Below are positions 21,950 through 33,165 of a DNA stretch of 64,000 nucleotides, in pieces (position 1 is the first letter of the stretch; the number at the start of each line of letters is the position of its first letter). The position numbers were made by a program, and so were the translations under genes. Origin of the DNA: Mycobacterium uberis (GTDB lineage Bacteria; Actinomycetota; Actinomycetes; Mycobacteriales; Mycobacteriaceae); assembly GCF_003408705.1 (NCBI RefSeq), contig NZ_QAYL01000015.1:1-64000 (forward strand), in the 5' to 3' direction. The notes beneath the pieces are model-generated. The model was not told the DNA's origin, ran no database searches, and saw only the letters and a list, made by a program, of their open reading frames with translations.

Positions 21950-23479
21950 ATGACTGTTGCTGCCTGGGTGTCCAAGGCTTCAGGGACTAATTTGCTGGAT
22001 TATGATGATGTTGTCGCGCGGTTTGATCCGGTGCTTGGGCTTGAGGTGCACGTTGAGCTGTCCACCGTGACCAAAATGTTCTGCGGCTGCGTTACAACGT
22101 TTGGTGCCGAACCCAACACGCAGGTGTGCCCGGTGTGTCTGGGCCTGCCGGGTTCGCTGCCGGTACTCAACCGGGCTGCGGTCGAGTTGGCGATTCAGAT
22201 TGGGCTGGCGCTGAACTGTGAAATCGTGCCCTGGTGCCGCTTCGCGCGGAAGAACTACTTCTACCCGGACATGCCCAAAAATTACCAGATTTCGCAATAC
22301 GACGAGCCAATCGCCATTGACGGATATCTTGATGTACCTCTGGAAGATGGCACCACCTGGCGGGTGGAGATCGAACGGGCACATATGGAGGAAGACACCG
22401 GCAAGCTGAACCACCAAGGTAGCGAGACTGGCCGCATCCACGGTGCGACGACGTCGTTGATCGACTACAACCGTGCCGGCGTGCCGTTGATCGAAATCGT
22501 CACTAAACCTATCGAGGGGGCCAGAGCTCGGGCACCGCAGATCGCTCGGGCATATGTGACAGCATTGCGAGATTTGTTGCGTGCGTTGGGCGTGTCCGAT
22601 GTCCGAATGGACCAAGGCTCAATGCGTTGTGACGCCAACGTATCACTGAAGCGGATCGGGACAGCCGAATTAGGTACCAGGACCGAAGTCAAGAACGTCA
22701 ATTCACTGAAAAGTGTCGAAGTGGCTGTGCGTTATGAGATGCAGCGCCAAGGCGCCATCCTGGTGTCCGGAGGCCGGATCACTCAGGAAACCAGGCATTT
22801 TCACGAGTACGGGTACACTAGTCCGGGCCGTGTCAAGGAGACTGCGCAGGACTACCGGTATTTCCCCGAGCCTGATCTGGAGCCTGTCGCGCCCAGTCGC
22901 GGGCTAGTCGAGCAATTGATCCAAACAATACCTGAGCTTCCATGGTTGAGCTACAAGAGAATTCAGCAGGAATGGGGTATTTCCGACGAAGTAATGCGAG
23001 ATCTCGTCAATGCCGGAGCGGTCGAATTGGTCGCTGCGACCGTCAAGCATGGCGCATCCAGTGAACAAGCACGTGCTTGGTGGGGAAACTTCTTGGTGCA
23101 GAAGGCTAATGAGGCAAACACTACTTTGGATGAGCTGTCTATAACCCCTGCCCAAGTTGCTGCGGTAGTGGTATTGGTCGACGAGGGCAAGTTGTCCATC
23201 AAGCTGGCTCGCCAGGTCGTCGAGGGTGTGCTCGCTGGGGAAGGCGAACCCGACCAAGTCATGACCGCCCGCGGCTTGGCATTGGTGCGAGACGACTTTG
23301 TGATGCAAGCCGCTGTTGACGAGGCTCTGGCCGCTAATCCCGATGTGGCGGAAAAGATCTGCGGCGGCAAGGTCGCTGCAGCGGGTGTGATTGTCGGAGC
23401 GGTGATGAAGGCCACTCGGGGGCAGGCCGACGCTGTGCGTGTACGCGAACTCATCTTGACCGCCTGTGGGCAAGGCTAA
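21950..23479 (+). CDS. gatB: Aspartyl/glutamyl-tRNA amidotransferase subunit B
   Basis: Protein of 509 residues. The cradle domain carries [30 protein letters not shown], the acceptor-binding [17 protein letters not shown] and EDTGKLNH motifs, and [14 protein letters not shown]. The C-terminal helical/tail (YqeY-like) domain recognises tRNA. It phosphorylates the glutamate on Glu-tRNA-Gln, and the ammonia from GatA converts it to glutamine. Intact although separated from gatCA by the pfkA remnant. About 250 bases between that remnant and gatB show no gene. Confidence 0.97.
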   Translation: MTVAAWVSKASGTNLLDYDDVVARFDPVLGLEVHVELSTVTKMFCGCVTTFGAEPNTQVCPVCLGLPGSLPVLNRAAVELAIQIGLALNCEIVPWCRFARKNYFYPDMPKNYQISQYDEPIAIDGYLDVPLEDGTTWRVEIERAHMEEDTGKLNHQGSETGRIHGATTSLIDYNRAGVPLIEIVTKPIEGARARAPQIARAYVTALRDLLRALGVSDVRMDQGSMRCDANVSLKRIGTAELGTRTEVKNVNSLKSVEVAVRYEMQRQGAILVSGGRITQETRHFHEYGYTSPGRVKETAQDYRYFPEPDLEPVAPSRGLVEQLIQTIPELPWLSYKRIQQEWGISDEVMRDLVNAGAVELVAATVKHGASSEQARAWWGNFLVQKANEANTTLDELSITPAQVAAVVVLVDEGKLSIKLARQVVEGVLAGEGEPDQVMTARGLALVRDDFVMQAAVDEALAANPDVAEKICGGKVAAAGVIVGAVMKATRGQADAVRVRELILTACGQG

Positions 23480-23539
23480 GTAGTTCCGCTAAAGACGAAC
23501 GCAGGCATATCAGAAGGCTGCTGCGACGCTGGAGAGATT

Positions 23540-23728
23540 ATGCCTCACGACCGTCATGACGCCGATGCCTTGGACGCGTACTCCCAGAGCATCACCCCCG
23601 ACAGCCATCTGCTGGCCAGTGTCACGTTGTCGCCGGTGCCCGCGTCTATGCCGAGGCGACGTTTGGGGTTAGCCGGCTGGGTGCGCCGTGTCTGGCAGCG
23701 TCGACGGCCAACATGTGGTCATCCATAG
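23540..23728 (+). pseudogene. Short orphan frame after gatB, probable gene remnant
   Basis: A 62-residue frame starts MPHDRHDADALDAYSQSITP and ends abruptly. The pattern DAYSQ...ASVTL resembles the N-terminus of exported trypsin/HtrA-type proteases, but the catalytic domain is absent, so this is at most a 5' remnant. It may equally be a degenerate Rv3007c/Rv3008 trace. The remaining bases before lppZ hold nothing recognisable. Low confidence that any protein is made. Confidence 0.3.
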
Positions 23729-23819
23729 CCGCGATCCAGCTAGCTGAATAGCCCTAAACTGGCCTTTCGAGTCTGAATTCTTGGAGTCTAGTCGCACTTG
23801 ACGCTGGGCTCTCACTCGG

Positions 23820-24938
23820 CTAGGTCTTGTCATCGTTGTTGCGCGGGAAGCCGCCGCCCTGTGGGAACAGCGGGAACACCACATCGTCGAGTTTTTCGGC
23901 GTCACCGGCAGTCTTGTTGACGGTTGCTCCCCAGACATTCCCGTCTGGCGACATCCGCAATGCCCACGCGTGTGCGTGGGTGTCTTTACGGACCACGTCG
24001 GGTTCACCGGTGACCACGCCCGTTGACGGCGCCAGCCGGACGGCCACCGTCAGCTTGAGGTTAACCAGGTTGACAAGCACGGTCCCGTCCATCGCTGCGC
24101 AGCCAGCCGCGCCGGGCTTGTCGGGCCAGGTCCACACCGTCGAGATTTCTGAACTCTTGGTGATGCGCTGCAATCGGTCTGCGGTGGGGGTACGGTCTGT
24201 GATATACAGCGAGCCATCGACAGGGTCGGTACACAAGCCGCCGCCCGAGCCGATGCCGGACAGCGCTGTTGTCGGCGGCGCCTGGTCGATGGTGGTCGGT
24301 TGCTCAATGCGCAATAGCTTGCCGGCCAACGATTTGGGATCGACGGCCACTGCCGGGTTGTCCGCATCGCCAGTGAGTACCACCAACGTGGTAGGGCTTG
24401 TGAAGATCAACGCTCCGGTGTTGCCGACAGCACCTTTAGGGATGCCGGTCAGGATGTTCTTTGGGATGTCGCCGTCGGCCACTCGGATCACCCGGTTATC
24501 GATAGACGTGCTGATATAAGCATATATCAGGCGGTCTTGCTGGTACGTGGGCGACAGCACGATATCCATCAAGCCACCATCCCCGGACGAGTCGACCGGG
24601 ATGACCGCTTTTACCTTCGGTTCAGCGTTGACTGAAATCTCCTTGACTGCGCCGGTGGTGCGTTCGGCGACCAGTGCTGTTTTGCTATCGATGCCCATAA
24701 TCAGGCCGCTAGTGCTCTCTAAGCAGCCCTGCATCACCCCGGGGGCCGGGCACTGTTTGGGGAACGGTGTCGGAGGCAGTGGCGGCGGGGGCGGCGTCGA
24801 GCTGGGCTGTGGCCGAAGTTTTGGGTTGGTCGTGAAGGGTTGTGATTGGGCATCGTTGAACCGTGCGCAGCCGCTCGATACCAGCATCGCCGCACACAGC
24901 GCAGCGAGGCAGGATCGAACCGACCGCTGTATTCGCAT
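23820..24938 (-). CDS. lppZ: Putative lipoprotein LppZ, glucose/sorbosone-dehydrogenase-like propeller
   Basis: I take ATG 24938 as the start because it directly precedes a classical lipoprotein signal: charged MRIQRSVRS, hydrophobic LAALCAAMLV, then the lipobox VSSGC. This gives 372 residues. After a proline-rich linker comes a soluble beta-propeller of the glucose/sorbosone dehydrogenase family, with repeated blade segments such as DIVLSPTYQQDRLIYAYIST, GSGGGLCTDPVDGSLYITD and ALRMSPDGNVWGATVN. The catalytic histidine of sorbosone dehydrogenases is not clearly present, so an enzyme role is uncertain. It corresponds to Rv3006. A 240-bp gap separates it from the next, divergent gene. Confidence 0.88.
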   Translation of the reverse strand: MRIQRSVRSCLAALCAAMLVSSGCARFNDAQSQPFTTNPKLRPQPSSTPPPPPLPPTPFPKQCPAPGVMQGCLESTSGLIMGIDSKTALVAERTTGAVKEISVNAEPKVKAVIPVDSSGDGGLMDIVLSPTYQQDRLIYAYISTSIDNRVIRVADGDIPKNILTGIPKGAVGNTGALIFTSPTTLVVLTGDADNPAVAVDPKSLAGKLLRIEQPTTIDQAPPTTALSGIGSGGGLCTDPVDGSLYITDRTPTADRLQRITKSSEISTVWTWPDKPGAAGCAAMDGTVLVNLVNLKLTVAVRLAPSTGVVTGEPDVVRKDTHAHAWALRMSPDGNVWGATVNKTAGDAEKLDDVVFPLFPQGGGFPRNNDDKT

Positions 24939-25178
24939 GACCGACAGGCTACGGACATTACCGGCCTCAATGCTACAAGCCGTCACATGCGTGCGGAAGT
25001 CAAAACTATAGAACTTATCTGTGCATGTGATTTAGTAACATTGTGGAGGTACACGGTCACCACTTTTGGGTCATTTTGAGCCCAATCTGCGCCGATTTGG
25101 CAAGCTAAGTGCTGATTGTTCGACGAAAGTGCCGTTCAAATCTCCAATTCAGACCCAAATGCCTTTACCCTGGCATGA

Positions 25179-26027
25179 GTGACCGGTCAATCGCATGACG
25201 AACATTGGCGGCGGCCGGGCGAATGCCCGGAGCCGATCCCGGGATGCCCCGCTTCGGCAAGCCTGGTTGATCCCGAAGATGACCTGATGCCAGTCGGGTA
25301 CTCAGGCGATTTCGGGACTACCACCGTCATCCCGTACAGTGAGCCTGGTCATTTGAGTGGGCCCGGTGGGGTGGGGTACACTCTGCTCGACCAGCAGGAG
25401 TCGTTACCTTACGTCCGGCCACAGCCACTGGACCGACATGCAGTGGCCGAGCCCGCCGAGATCGATGCGGGCCAGGACAGCGAGCGGTTACACACCATCG
25501 GTCGGCGTGGTACCCAGCATCTTGGTCTGCTAGTTCTGCGGGCCGGACTGGGCGTAGTCTTGGCTGTCCTTGGGCTGCAGAAGCTGTTCGGCTGGTGGGG
25601 CGGCCAGGGGTTGACCGGATTCAAGAACTCGTTGGTCGAGGTTGGCTACCACCACGCCGACATTCTGGCTTATGTGAGTGTCGGCGGCGAGGTCGTTGTC
25701 GGCGTGTTTCTGGTCCTGGGATTGTTTACGCCGGTGGCCGCTGCGGGGGCGTTGGCGTTCCTAATAAACGGTTTGCTCACGTCAATCGCGGCGCAGCCGG
25801 ATTCGCACCTGCTCCCGTTCCTTTTGTCCGACGGGAATGCATACCAGATCACCCTGATCGTGATGGCCGTCACTGCCATCCTGTGCGGTCCGGGTCAGTA
25901 CGGTCTTGACGCCGGCCGGCGCTGGGCCTATCGACCGTTCATTGGATCGTTCATTGCGCTGCTTGCTGGCATCGCCACCAGCATTGTGGTGTGGGTGCTG
26001 CTTAATGGCGTGAATCCGCTTGGCTGA
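25179..26027 (+). CDS. DoxX-family membrane protein
   Basis: Protein of 282 residues from GTG 25179. The first 105 residues are polar and disordered-looking. Then come four transmembrane helices: LGLLVLRAGLGVVLAVLGLQ, a second after FKNSLVEVGYHHADILAY, VVAVGVFLVLGLFTPVAAAG-like text, and SFIALLAGIATSIVVWVLL at the end. The helix pattern with LRAGLGVVL.GLQKLFGW is DoxX/SURF4-like. By synteny it is Rv3005c, reported as a partner of SodA and a thiosulfate sulfurtransferase in a membrane oxidoreductase complex. That activity is inferred from literature knowledge, not the sequence. Confidence 0.8.
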   Translation: MTGQSHDEHWRRPGECPEPIPGCPASASLVDPEDDLMPVGYSGDFGTTTVIPYSEPGHLSGPGGVGYTLLDQQESLPYVRPQPLDRHAVAEPAEIDAGQDSERLHTIGRRGTQHLGLLVLRAGLGVVLAVLGLQKLFGWWGGQGLTGFKNSLVEVGYHHADILAYVSVGGEVVVGVFLVLGLFTPVAAAGALAFLINGLLTSIAAQPDSHLLPFLLSDGNAYQITLIVMAVTAILCGPGQYGLDAGRRWAYRPFIGSFIALLAGIATSIVVWVLLNGVNPLG

Positions 26028-26084
26028 AACGGCTTGACACCGGTTAAAAGACCTATCGCGCTCTAATAGATTTAGTATTTAGTA

Positions 26085-26390
26085 CAGGTTGGGGACTTGT
26101 TCCCAGCTAGCTTGGGCTTGGGTCAACAGCGGCGGGGTGACGAAAGTCACTGCGGGCAATTGCAGTCATACGCCGTCTTGGCGCTGGGCGCGTGTCCAGA
26201 AACTGCGGTTGAAAAGGCGTGCTACCGGCGATACCTTGATCACTATTGGAGAGCCAGCAGGTGTTTGGCCAGACGAACCAGTAGCTGCCCGAGTATCATT
26301 TTTACTTGTTACGCGGGCTGAGGTTTCCGCGACGTTCTACACGTGCAGCGCCGGATTTGACGGCTGAGCTCTGCGAAGGTTACCGTCGGA
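26085..26390 (-). pseudogene. Decayed cfp6 (small PH-domain-like protein)
   Basis: The tail is legible on the minus strand around 26240-26086: WTRAQRQDG, an in-frame stop, then LQLPAVTFVTPPLLTQAQAS and WEQVPNLY before a stop. This lines up with the C-terminus of the culture-filtrate protein Cfp6 (Rv3004), a small DUF/PH-domain protein with the same LPAVTFATLPHL pattern. The N-terminal half is fragmented by several stops. Position between the DoxX gene and ilvB agrees. Confidence 0.7.
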
Positions 26391-26418
26391 TACTATGAAT
26401 AATACCGGAAAGCCCGGG

Positions 26419-26454
26419 ATGCCGATAGTATTTTGTCGGCGCGTTGCTGGCTGA
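26419..26454 (+). promoter_or_regulatory. Possible leader peptide of the ilvB attenuator
   Basis: An 11-codon frame, MPIVFCRRVAG, ends 43 bases before a terminator-like hairpin and 128 bases before ilvB. It contains adjacent Ile and Val codons, the amino acids made by ilvBNC. An upstream in-frame ATG at 26395 would make it 19 residues. Right after its stop, two mutually exclusive small stems are possible: AATAC/GTATT (26454-26470) and CTTCA/TGAAG (26461-26475). This is the layout of ribosome-mediated attenuation, known for ilvB in actinobacteria. Only two or three regulatory codons make it a weak leader. Confidence 0.45.
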
Positions 26455-26496
26455 ATACCACTTCAGTATTTGAAGCGATCCAGAGCCAACGCGTAA

Positions 26497-26531
26497 CCCT
26501 CGTGCAGCAGCTGAGCTGTCGGGGGTTTTTT
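26497..26531 (+). terminator. Rho-independent terminator upstream of ilvB (attenuator)
   Basis: CCCTCG pairs with CGGGGG (one G-U), a small internal loop follows, then CAGC pairs with GCTG, and six T residues come directly after. Such a U-tract hairpin is rare in this genome and lies 50 bases before the ilvB start, where a terminator of an upstream convergent gene is not expected. The placement supports premature termination control of ilvB-ilvN-ilvC. Confidence 0.6.
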
Positions 26532-26581
26532 GTTGCCCATCAACACGACTGTCAAAGCGACTAAGGACTAAAGAGGACACA

Positions 26582-28444
26582 GTGAGTGTACCTACCAGGC
26601 CACACGGCCAGCCGCAGGGGCCGGATAACGGCGTGCCTACCACGAAGTCTCCTTCAAAGCCGGCCGACACTAAATTGAAACATGTTGCACCGGAGCAACT
26701 TACCGGTGCGCAGTCGGTGATTCGGTCGTTGGAGGAACTCGATGTCGAGGTCATCTTCGGGATTCCTGGCGGCGCCGTCCTTCCAGTGTATGACCCGCTG
26801 TTCGACTCAAAAAAGCTACGTCACGTCCTGGTCCGCCACGAGCAGGGCGCCGGTCACGCGGCCAGCGGCTACGCGCATGTGACCGGCAAGGTGGGGGTGT
26901 GCATGGCGACTTCTGGTCCTGGCGCCACCAATCTAGTAACACCGTTGGCCGATGCTCAGATGGACTCGGTGCCGGTAGTCGCCATTACGGGGCAGGTCGG
27001 GCGCGGGCTGATCGGGACGGATGCTTTCCAAGAGGCGGACATCTCGGGCATCACGATGCCGATCACTAAGCACAATTTCCTGGTCCGTGCCGGCAACGAT
27101 ATTCCCCGGGTGCTGGCTGAGGCTTTCTACATCGCGTCGTCGGGACGGCCGGGTGCGGTGCTCGTCGATATCCCGAAGGATGTGTTGCAGGGCCAGTGCA
27201 TGTTTAGTTGGCCACCGAAAATGGACCTACCCGGTTACAAACCGAACGTCAAGCCGCACAACCGGCAGATCCGTGAGGCCGCCAAGCTGATTGCGGCAGC
27301 GCGTAAGCCCGTGCTCTACATCGGCGGAGGTGTCATCCGCGGCGAGGCGACCGAACAGCTGCGGGATTTAGCAGAACTGACCGGCATCCCGGTGGTTACT
27401 ACGTTGATGGCCCGTGGTGCGTTCCCGGACAGCCATCATCAGAACCTGGGCATGCCCGGCATGCATGGCACCGTTGCGGCGGTGGCAGCGTTGCAGCGTA
27501 GCGACTTGCTGATAGCGCTGGGGACCCGCTTCGACGACCGGGTAACCGGAAAGCTCGACTCCTTCGCGCCCGAAGCCAAGGTCGTCCATGCCGACATTGA
27601 CCCAGCGGAGATCGGCAAGAACCGGTACGCAGATGTGCCGATCGTCGGTGACGTCAAAGCCGTAATCACCGAGCTCATCGCGATTTTGCGCCAGTACGAG
27701 ACGCCCAACAACATCAACATGACCGATTGGTGGGTATATCTAGAGAGTATGCGCGCCACGTATCCGTTGAGCTACGGCCCGCAAAGCGATGGCAGCCTAA
27801 GTCCGGAGTACGTCATTGACAAACTGGGGAAGACTGCAGGCCCAGACGCCGTGTATGTTGCGGGTGTCGGTCAACATCAGATGTGGGCGGCGCAGTTCAT
27901 CTCCTACGAAAAGCCGCGCACCTGGCTTAACTCTGGCGGGCTGGGCACTATGGGGTTCGCTATTCCGGCGGCCATGAGCGCCAAGATCGCTCGTCCGGAG
28001 GCAGAGGTGTGGGCGATCGACGGCGATGGCTGTTTCCAGATGACCAACCAAGAGTTGGCTACCTGCGCGATTGAGGGTGCGCCGATCAAAGTGGCTTTGA
28101 TCAACAACGGAAATCTGGGCATGGTACGGCAATGGCAAACTCTCTTCTATCAGAAGCGCTACTCGCAGACCGACCTGGCCACCCACTCACACCGCATCCC
28201 GGACTTCGTGAAGCTGGCCGAAGCGTTGGGGTGCGTTGGATTGCGTTGCGAGCATGAGGAAGATGTGGCGGACGTTATTTCTCAGGCGCGAGCGATAAAC
28301 GACCGCCCGGTGGTAATCGACTTCATCGTCGGCGCCGATGCGCAGGTGTGGCCGATGGTCGCTGCCGGGACTAGCAACGACGAGATCCAAGCCGCCCGTG
28401 GTCTCCGCCCGCTCTTTGATGACGAAAGCGAAGGACACACGTGA
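26582..28444 (+). CDS. ilvB: Acetolactate synthase large subunit
   Basis: Protein of 620 residues from GTG 26582, behind AGAGGACAC. The thiamine-diphosphate enzyme shows the catalytic glutamate region [18 protein letters not shown], the FAD/oxygenase middle domain and the TPP/Mg motif [20 protein letters not shown] ending in INNGNLGMV. It condenses pyruvate with pyruvate or 2-oxobutyrate, the first shared step to valine, leucine and isoleucine. It overlaps ilvN by four bases. Regulation may act by attenuation in the leader and by valine feedback through the small subunit. Matches ilvB1, Rv3003c. First 30-35 residues are a variable tail. Confidence 0.97.
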   Translation: MSVPTRPHGQPQGPDNGVPTTKSPSKPADTKLKHVAPEQLTGAQSVIRSLEELDVEVIFGIPGGAVLPVYDPLFDSKKLRHVLVRHEQGAGHAASGYAHVTGKVGVCMATSGPGATNLVTPLADAQMDSVPVVAITGQVGRGLIGTDAFQEADISGITMPITKHNFLVRAGNDIPRVLAEAFYIASSGRPGAVLVDIPKDVLQGQCMFSWPPKMDLPGYKPNVKPHNRQIREAAKLIAAARKPVLYIGGGVIRGEATEQLRDLAELTGIPVVTTLMARGAFPDSHHQNLGMPGMHGTVAAVAALQRSDLLIALGTRFDDRVTGKLDSFAPEAKVVHADIDPAEIGKNRYADVPIVGDVKAVITELIAILRQYETPNNINMTDWWVYLESMRATYPLSYGPQSDGSLSPEYVIDKLGKTAGPDAVYVAGVGQHQMWAAQFISYEKPRTWLNSGGLGTMGFAIPAAMSAKIARPEAEVWAIDGDGCFQMTNQELATCAIEGAPIKVALINNGNLGMVRQWQTLFYQKRYSQTDLATHSHRIPDFVKLAEALGCVGLRCEHEEDVADVISQARAINDRPVVIDFIVGADAQVWPMVAAGTSNDEIQAARGLRPLFDDESEGHT

Positions 28445-29013
28445 TGCGCTCCGTCGACGATTTGGCGCAGCGACCAAAGCAGCGAGGAGGAGCGGCGCAT
28501 ACAATCGGATCGCCAACCACGCACACCTTGTCAGTGCTGGTCGAGGACACTCCCGGCGTGCTTGCGCGGGTAGCGGCGCTGTTCTCTCGACGCGGTTTTA
28601 ACATCGAGTCACTGGCGGTCGGTGTCACCGAGTCCAAGAATGTGTCGCGAATGACCATCGTCGTCTCCGCTGAGGAGACCCCGCTCGAGCAGGTCACCAA
28701 GCAGCTGCACAAGTTGATTAATGTCATCAAGGTCGTCGAGCAGGACGCTGGCAATTCGCTGTCTCGGGAGCTGGCGTTGATCAAAGTGCGGGCCGAGGCT
28801 GGCACTCGCAGCCAGGTCATCGAAGTGGTAAACTTGTTCCGCGCCAGGGTCATTGACGTATCGCCTAAGTCGTTGACTGTTGAGGCCACTGGTGACCGCG
28901 GTAAGATTGAGGCGTTGCTGCGTGTGCTGGAGCCTTTCGGCGTATGCGAAATCGTCCAATCGGGAGTGGTGTCGTTATCTCGCGGTCCGCGCAGTATCGG
29001 CGCCGTTAAGTAA
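28441..29013 (+). CDS. ilvN: Acetolactate synthase small (regulatory) subunit
   Basis: Protein of 190 residues if translation begins at GTG 28441 or ATG 28444. The N-terminal ACT domain [20 protein letters not shown] binds valine for feedback inhibition of IlvB, and the C-terminal domain ([20 protein letters not shown]) follows. Homologues start just before THTLSV. Here the expected initiator codon reads ATC (28504), with a GAGGAGG still present at 28484-28490. So the protein either gained about 21 extra residues through the upstream start or initiates unusually. The rest of the frame is intact and ends 21 bases before ilvC. Confidence 0.93.
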   Translation: MMRSVDDLAQRPKQRGGAAHTIGSPTTHTLSVLVEDTPGVLARVAALFSRRGFNIESLAVGVTESKNVSRMTIVVSAEETPLEQVTKQLHKLINVIKVVEQDAGNSLSRELALIKVRAEAGTRSQVIEVVNLFRARVIDVSPKSLTVEATGDRGKIEALLRVLEPFGVCEIVQSGVVSLSRGPRSIGAVK

Positions 29014-30048
<1,035 letters not shown>

Positions 30049-30275
30049 CGGATTGTATCCAAACTGTAAGCTACCACTGACGGTCTCGGTATGTCATCGC
30101 GCTAACTACAGTGTTGCTATAACCGCTCGGCCGTTGATATCATTGGTATATCCCCGCTGTACGATTGTGCTGCAGAAATGGTCAGCTTTGGCATGGCGTG
30201 CAGTTGGATTAAGGCCCCAGAACAGGCATACTGATTGCGTCGGATTCGCGGCGTAGCAAGATGTACGCTGCTGCC

Positions 30276-30295
30276 ATATATATATATATATATAT
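30276..30295. repeat. (AT)10 microsatellite
   Basis: Ten uninterrupted AT dinucleotides in non-coding DNA downstream of ilvC, at the end of the dead FAD-oxidoreductase. AT/TA dinucleotide arrays of this kind vary in length between leprosy strains and have been used for typing. The 220 bases between ilvC and this tract hold no recognisable gene. Confidence 0.95.
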
Positions 30296-31560
30296 GGCGT
30301 GTGCCACAGCCTGAGACTCGGTGCGAAGCTAACAATCAAACGGTACAGGGAATTGCTTCCTAATCGCAATATCGTCGCCGACGTAGTTGGTGTTATTATG
30401 GTTCATTATTCGTGCGCTGGGCACCACACGCGCAGTTATCACGATGTTTCGGGAGCCCGATGCAAACCGCTTGACAACTACGGTCACGTTTTCGGGCACC
30501 TCGATGATGTAGTTTCGACAGCACGTGGGTGTAGGTCCAGATAAAGACGGCGGCTGTTGGCATCAACGCGTCCCGGGTCGGCGATGTGCGGTGAGGTGGT
30601 CAGTGCCGTTGGCTACTTACTATGTGTGGTGACCAGCCGCGATGTCTGCTTCGGTGCCCGCCGCAGCTGCGGATCCGACCACGGAATGACAGCACTCAGC
30701 ACAAAGTCGACTGTGGCAATGCCTGGTCTAAATCGATAACGGCGCAACACTTTAGTGTACCGAGGCAGAAGTGCGTCACCGTATGCTTGCAGCGACGCGG
30801 TTAGCGTCATGTCAAACATGATGACACCAGTTTGGTGATTTCAGTGATTTCCAGGCTGGCCGCCAGCCCTCCTCAGTGCTTGCGTAGGTCGGCGATCGTC
30901 TGGGGACTACCCATCGGGATCGGCCAGCTTACCGCATGGTTGAAGGTGGCCAGCATCAACCCGGCGCCTGCCTATACCGACTACAGTATCCGTATACTTA
31001 TGTGGGCGGTGATGCCGGTGAACAAGGCTCGGGCGTACCGCCGCCTAAGTGATAACTACGCCGGGGCCCTGTATCAACACTCGTACGCTCAGGCGCAGGA
31101 CAGATAATAGCGAATAGGGCATCAAACGATTGTTGCCGAACAGCAATCCGATCACCGCATCGGCGTCTGCCGTTAATGGCCCGAGAAATCGCGGTCAAGA
31201 CGCACCACCAGCTAACTCAGTGCAGGTGCGTTCGATATCACGGTAGGCGATGGCCGCGGGCCGACTTGGCAATGGGTTGGCATAGGCGATCTCTGCTACC
31301 GCCAGTGTGGCGCCGCGGGTGTACAGTTTGCACTCCGCGAAAAACGGCGACGTCGGCGCCAGGGGGTGAATTGCCGAGCAGATGTCATGTTGGACTCCGG
31401 AAAATTCTGGGTCGGCCGCGATACGGGCGCTGCCACCTACAACCTAAGGTGGGTTGAGTTTCGACGACCTGCATTTTGAATTCTGCGCCGGCGCAGATCA
31501 CGGCAACAGAGAGCCCGTTGGGTTCGCTGTCTACGACGGTGACGTCCACCGGTCAATTAC
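30290..31560 (-). pseudogene. Decayed phytoene-dehydrogenase-like FAD oxidoreductase
   Basis: Clear pieces follow the family order on the minus strand. The FAD-binding start reads VVDSEPNGLSVAVICAG (31540). Next come GGSARIAADPEFSGVQHDIC, PLAPTSPFFAECKLYTRG (31390) and AIAYRDIERTCTEL. In a later frame are YRFRPGIATVDFVLSAVIPW (30700), then FIWTYTHV (30545) and VVKRFASGSRNIVITARVVP, SARIMNHNNTNYVGDDIA (30400). Frameshifts and stops lie between them. This matches Rv2997. The intervening genes Rv2998, lppY and Rv3000 are not visible. Confidence 0.85.
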
Positions 31561-31578
31561 AGCCGATACGCTGGCAAC

Positions 31579-33165
31579 GTGAGCCTGCCTGTTGTGTTAA
31601 TCGCCGACAAACTCGCCCTATCAACCGTTGCCGCCTTAGGCGACCAAGTCGAGGTACGTTGGGTGGATGGTCCCGACCGGGCTAAGTTGCTGGCCGCGGT
31701 ACCCGAGGCCGATGCGCTGTTGGTGCGGTCTGCCACCATTGTCGACGCTGAGGTGCTGGCAGCTGCCCCAAAGCTGAAGATCGTCGCTCGTGCGGGTGTA
31801 GGACTAGATAACGTCGACGTCGACACCGCTACCGCGCGCGGTGTCCTGGTGGTGAATGCCCCAACGTCGAACATTCACAGCGCCGCCGAGCATGCGTTGG
31901 CACTGCTGTTGGCGGCCTCTCGGCAGATTGCGGAGGCCGACGCCTCGCTGCGTGCGCACACCTGGAAGCGTTCGTTGTTTTCCGGCACCGAGATTTTCTG
32001 CAAGACCGTTGGCGTGGTAGGGCTGGGTCGGATCGGGCAGTTGGTTGCCGTACGGATTGCGGCGTTTGGGGCCCGCGTTATCGCTTACGACCCGTATGTG
32101 GCGCCGACCCGTGCTGCACAGCTCGGCATCGAATTGATGTCCCTGGACGAGCTACTAGCCCAGGCCGACTTCATCTCGGTGCATCTGCCCAAGACACCCG
32201 AGACGGCGGGCTTGATCGGCAAGGAGGCACTGGCCAAGACCAAGCCCGGCGTCATCATCGTCAATGCCGCGCGCGGCGGCCTGGTGGATGAAGCGGCGCT
32301 CGCCGATGCGGTGCGCAGCGGACATGTGCGAGCAGCCGGTCTCGATGTGTTTGTCACCGAACCGTGCACCGATAGTCCGCTGTTCGAGCTACCGCAAGTG
32401 GTGGTGACACCGCATCTGGGGGCGTCCACTGCTGAAGCCCAGGATCGGGCCGGTACCGACGTGGCTAAAAGCGTGCGGCTGGCGCTGGCGGGGGAGTTCG
32501 TGCCCGACGCAGTCAACGTGGGCGGGGGAGTGATCAACGAAGAGATAGCGCCCTGGCTGGACTTGGTACACAAGCTTGGGGTGCTGGCCGCTGCGTTGTC
32601 CGATGAACTGCCGGCGTCGTTGTTGGTGCAGGTGCGTGGTGAGCTCGCTACCGAAGATGTTGAGGTGCTGCAACTTTCGGCCTTGCGCGGGTTGTTCTCG
32701 GCGGTGATTGAGGATGCGGTGACGTTCGTCAACACGCCGGCGTTGGCTGCTGAACGTGGCGTTTCTGCTGAGCTCACCACGGCTTCGGAGAGCCCTAATC
32801 ACCGTAGCGTGGTCGATGTGCGGGCGGTCGCTTCCGATGGCTCGGTGGTCAACGTCGCCGGTACGTTGTCCGGGCCGCAACTAGTGCAAAAGATTGTGCA
32901 GATCAATGGTCGCAACTTTGATTTACGTGCTCAGGGCACGAACTTGGTGATCAGTTATGCCGACCAGCCAGGTGCCCTGGGAAAAATTGGCACTTTGCTG
33001 GGCACGGCCGGGGTGAATATCCAAGCCGCCCAGTTGTCTGAAGACGTCGAGGGGCCGAGTGCGACGATTCTGTTGCGGCTTGACCAAGATGTGCCGGGCG
33101 ATGTGCGGTCAGCGATCAGGGCGGCGGTGGGTGCCAGCAAGCTTGAGGTGGTCGACCTGTCATGA
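31579..33165 (+). CDS. serA: D-3-phosphoglycerate dehydrogenase
   Basis: Protein of 528 residues from GTG 31579, the long type with an intervening and an ACT domain. The NAD-binding motif is [20 protein letters not shown]. Catalytic residues lie in [16 protein letters not shown] (Arg) and [19 protein letters not shown] (His, with its paired Glu upstream). The C-terminal ACT domain [20 protein letters not shown] mediates serine inhibition. It catalyses the first step of serine synthesis. leuB overlaps its end by four bases (ATGA). Matches serA1, Rv2996c. Confidence 0.97.
   Translation: MSLPVVLIADKLALSTVAALGDQVEVRWVDGPDRAKLLAAVPEADALLVRSATIVDAEVLAAAPKLKIVARAGVGLDNVDVDTATARGVLVVNAPTSNIHSAAEHALALLLAASRQIAEADASLRAHTWKRSLFSGTEIFCKTVGVVGLGRIGQLVAVRIAAFGARVIAYDPYVAPTRAAQLGIELMSLDELLAQADFISVHLPKTPETAGLIGKEALAKTKPGVIIVNAARGGLVDEAALADAVRSGHVRAAGLDVFVTEPCTDSPLFELPQVVVTPHLGASTAEAQDRAGTDVAKSVRLALAGEFVPDAVNVGGGVINEEIAPWLDLVHKLGVLAAALSDELPASLLVQVRGELATEDVEVLQLSALRGLFSAVIEDAVTFVNTPALAAERGVSAELTTASESPNHRSVVDVRAVASDGSVVNVAGTLSGPQLVQKIVQINGRNFDLRAQGTNLVISYADQPGALGKIGTLLGTAGVNIQAAQLSEDVEGPSATILLRLDQDVPGDVRSAIRAAVGASKLEVVDLS

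Noticed and set aside
32085..32780. 231-codon minus-strand frame within serA
   Set aside because: Ser/Thr/Ala-rich antisense composition; serA is intact.
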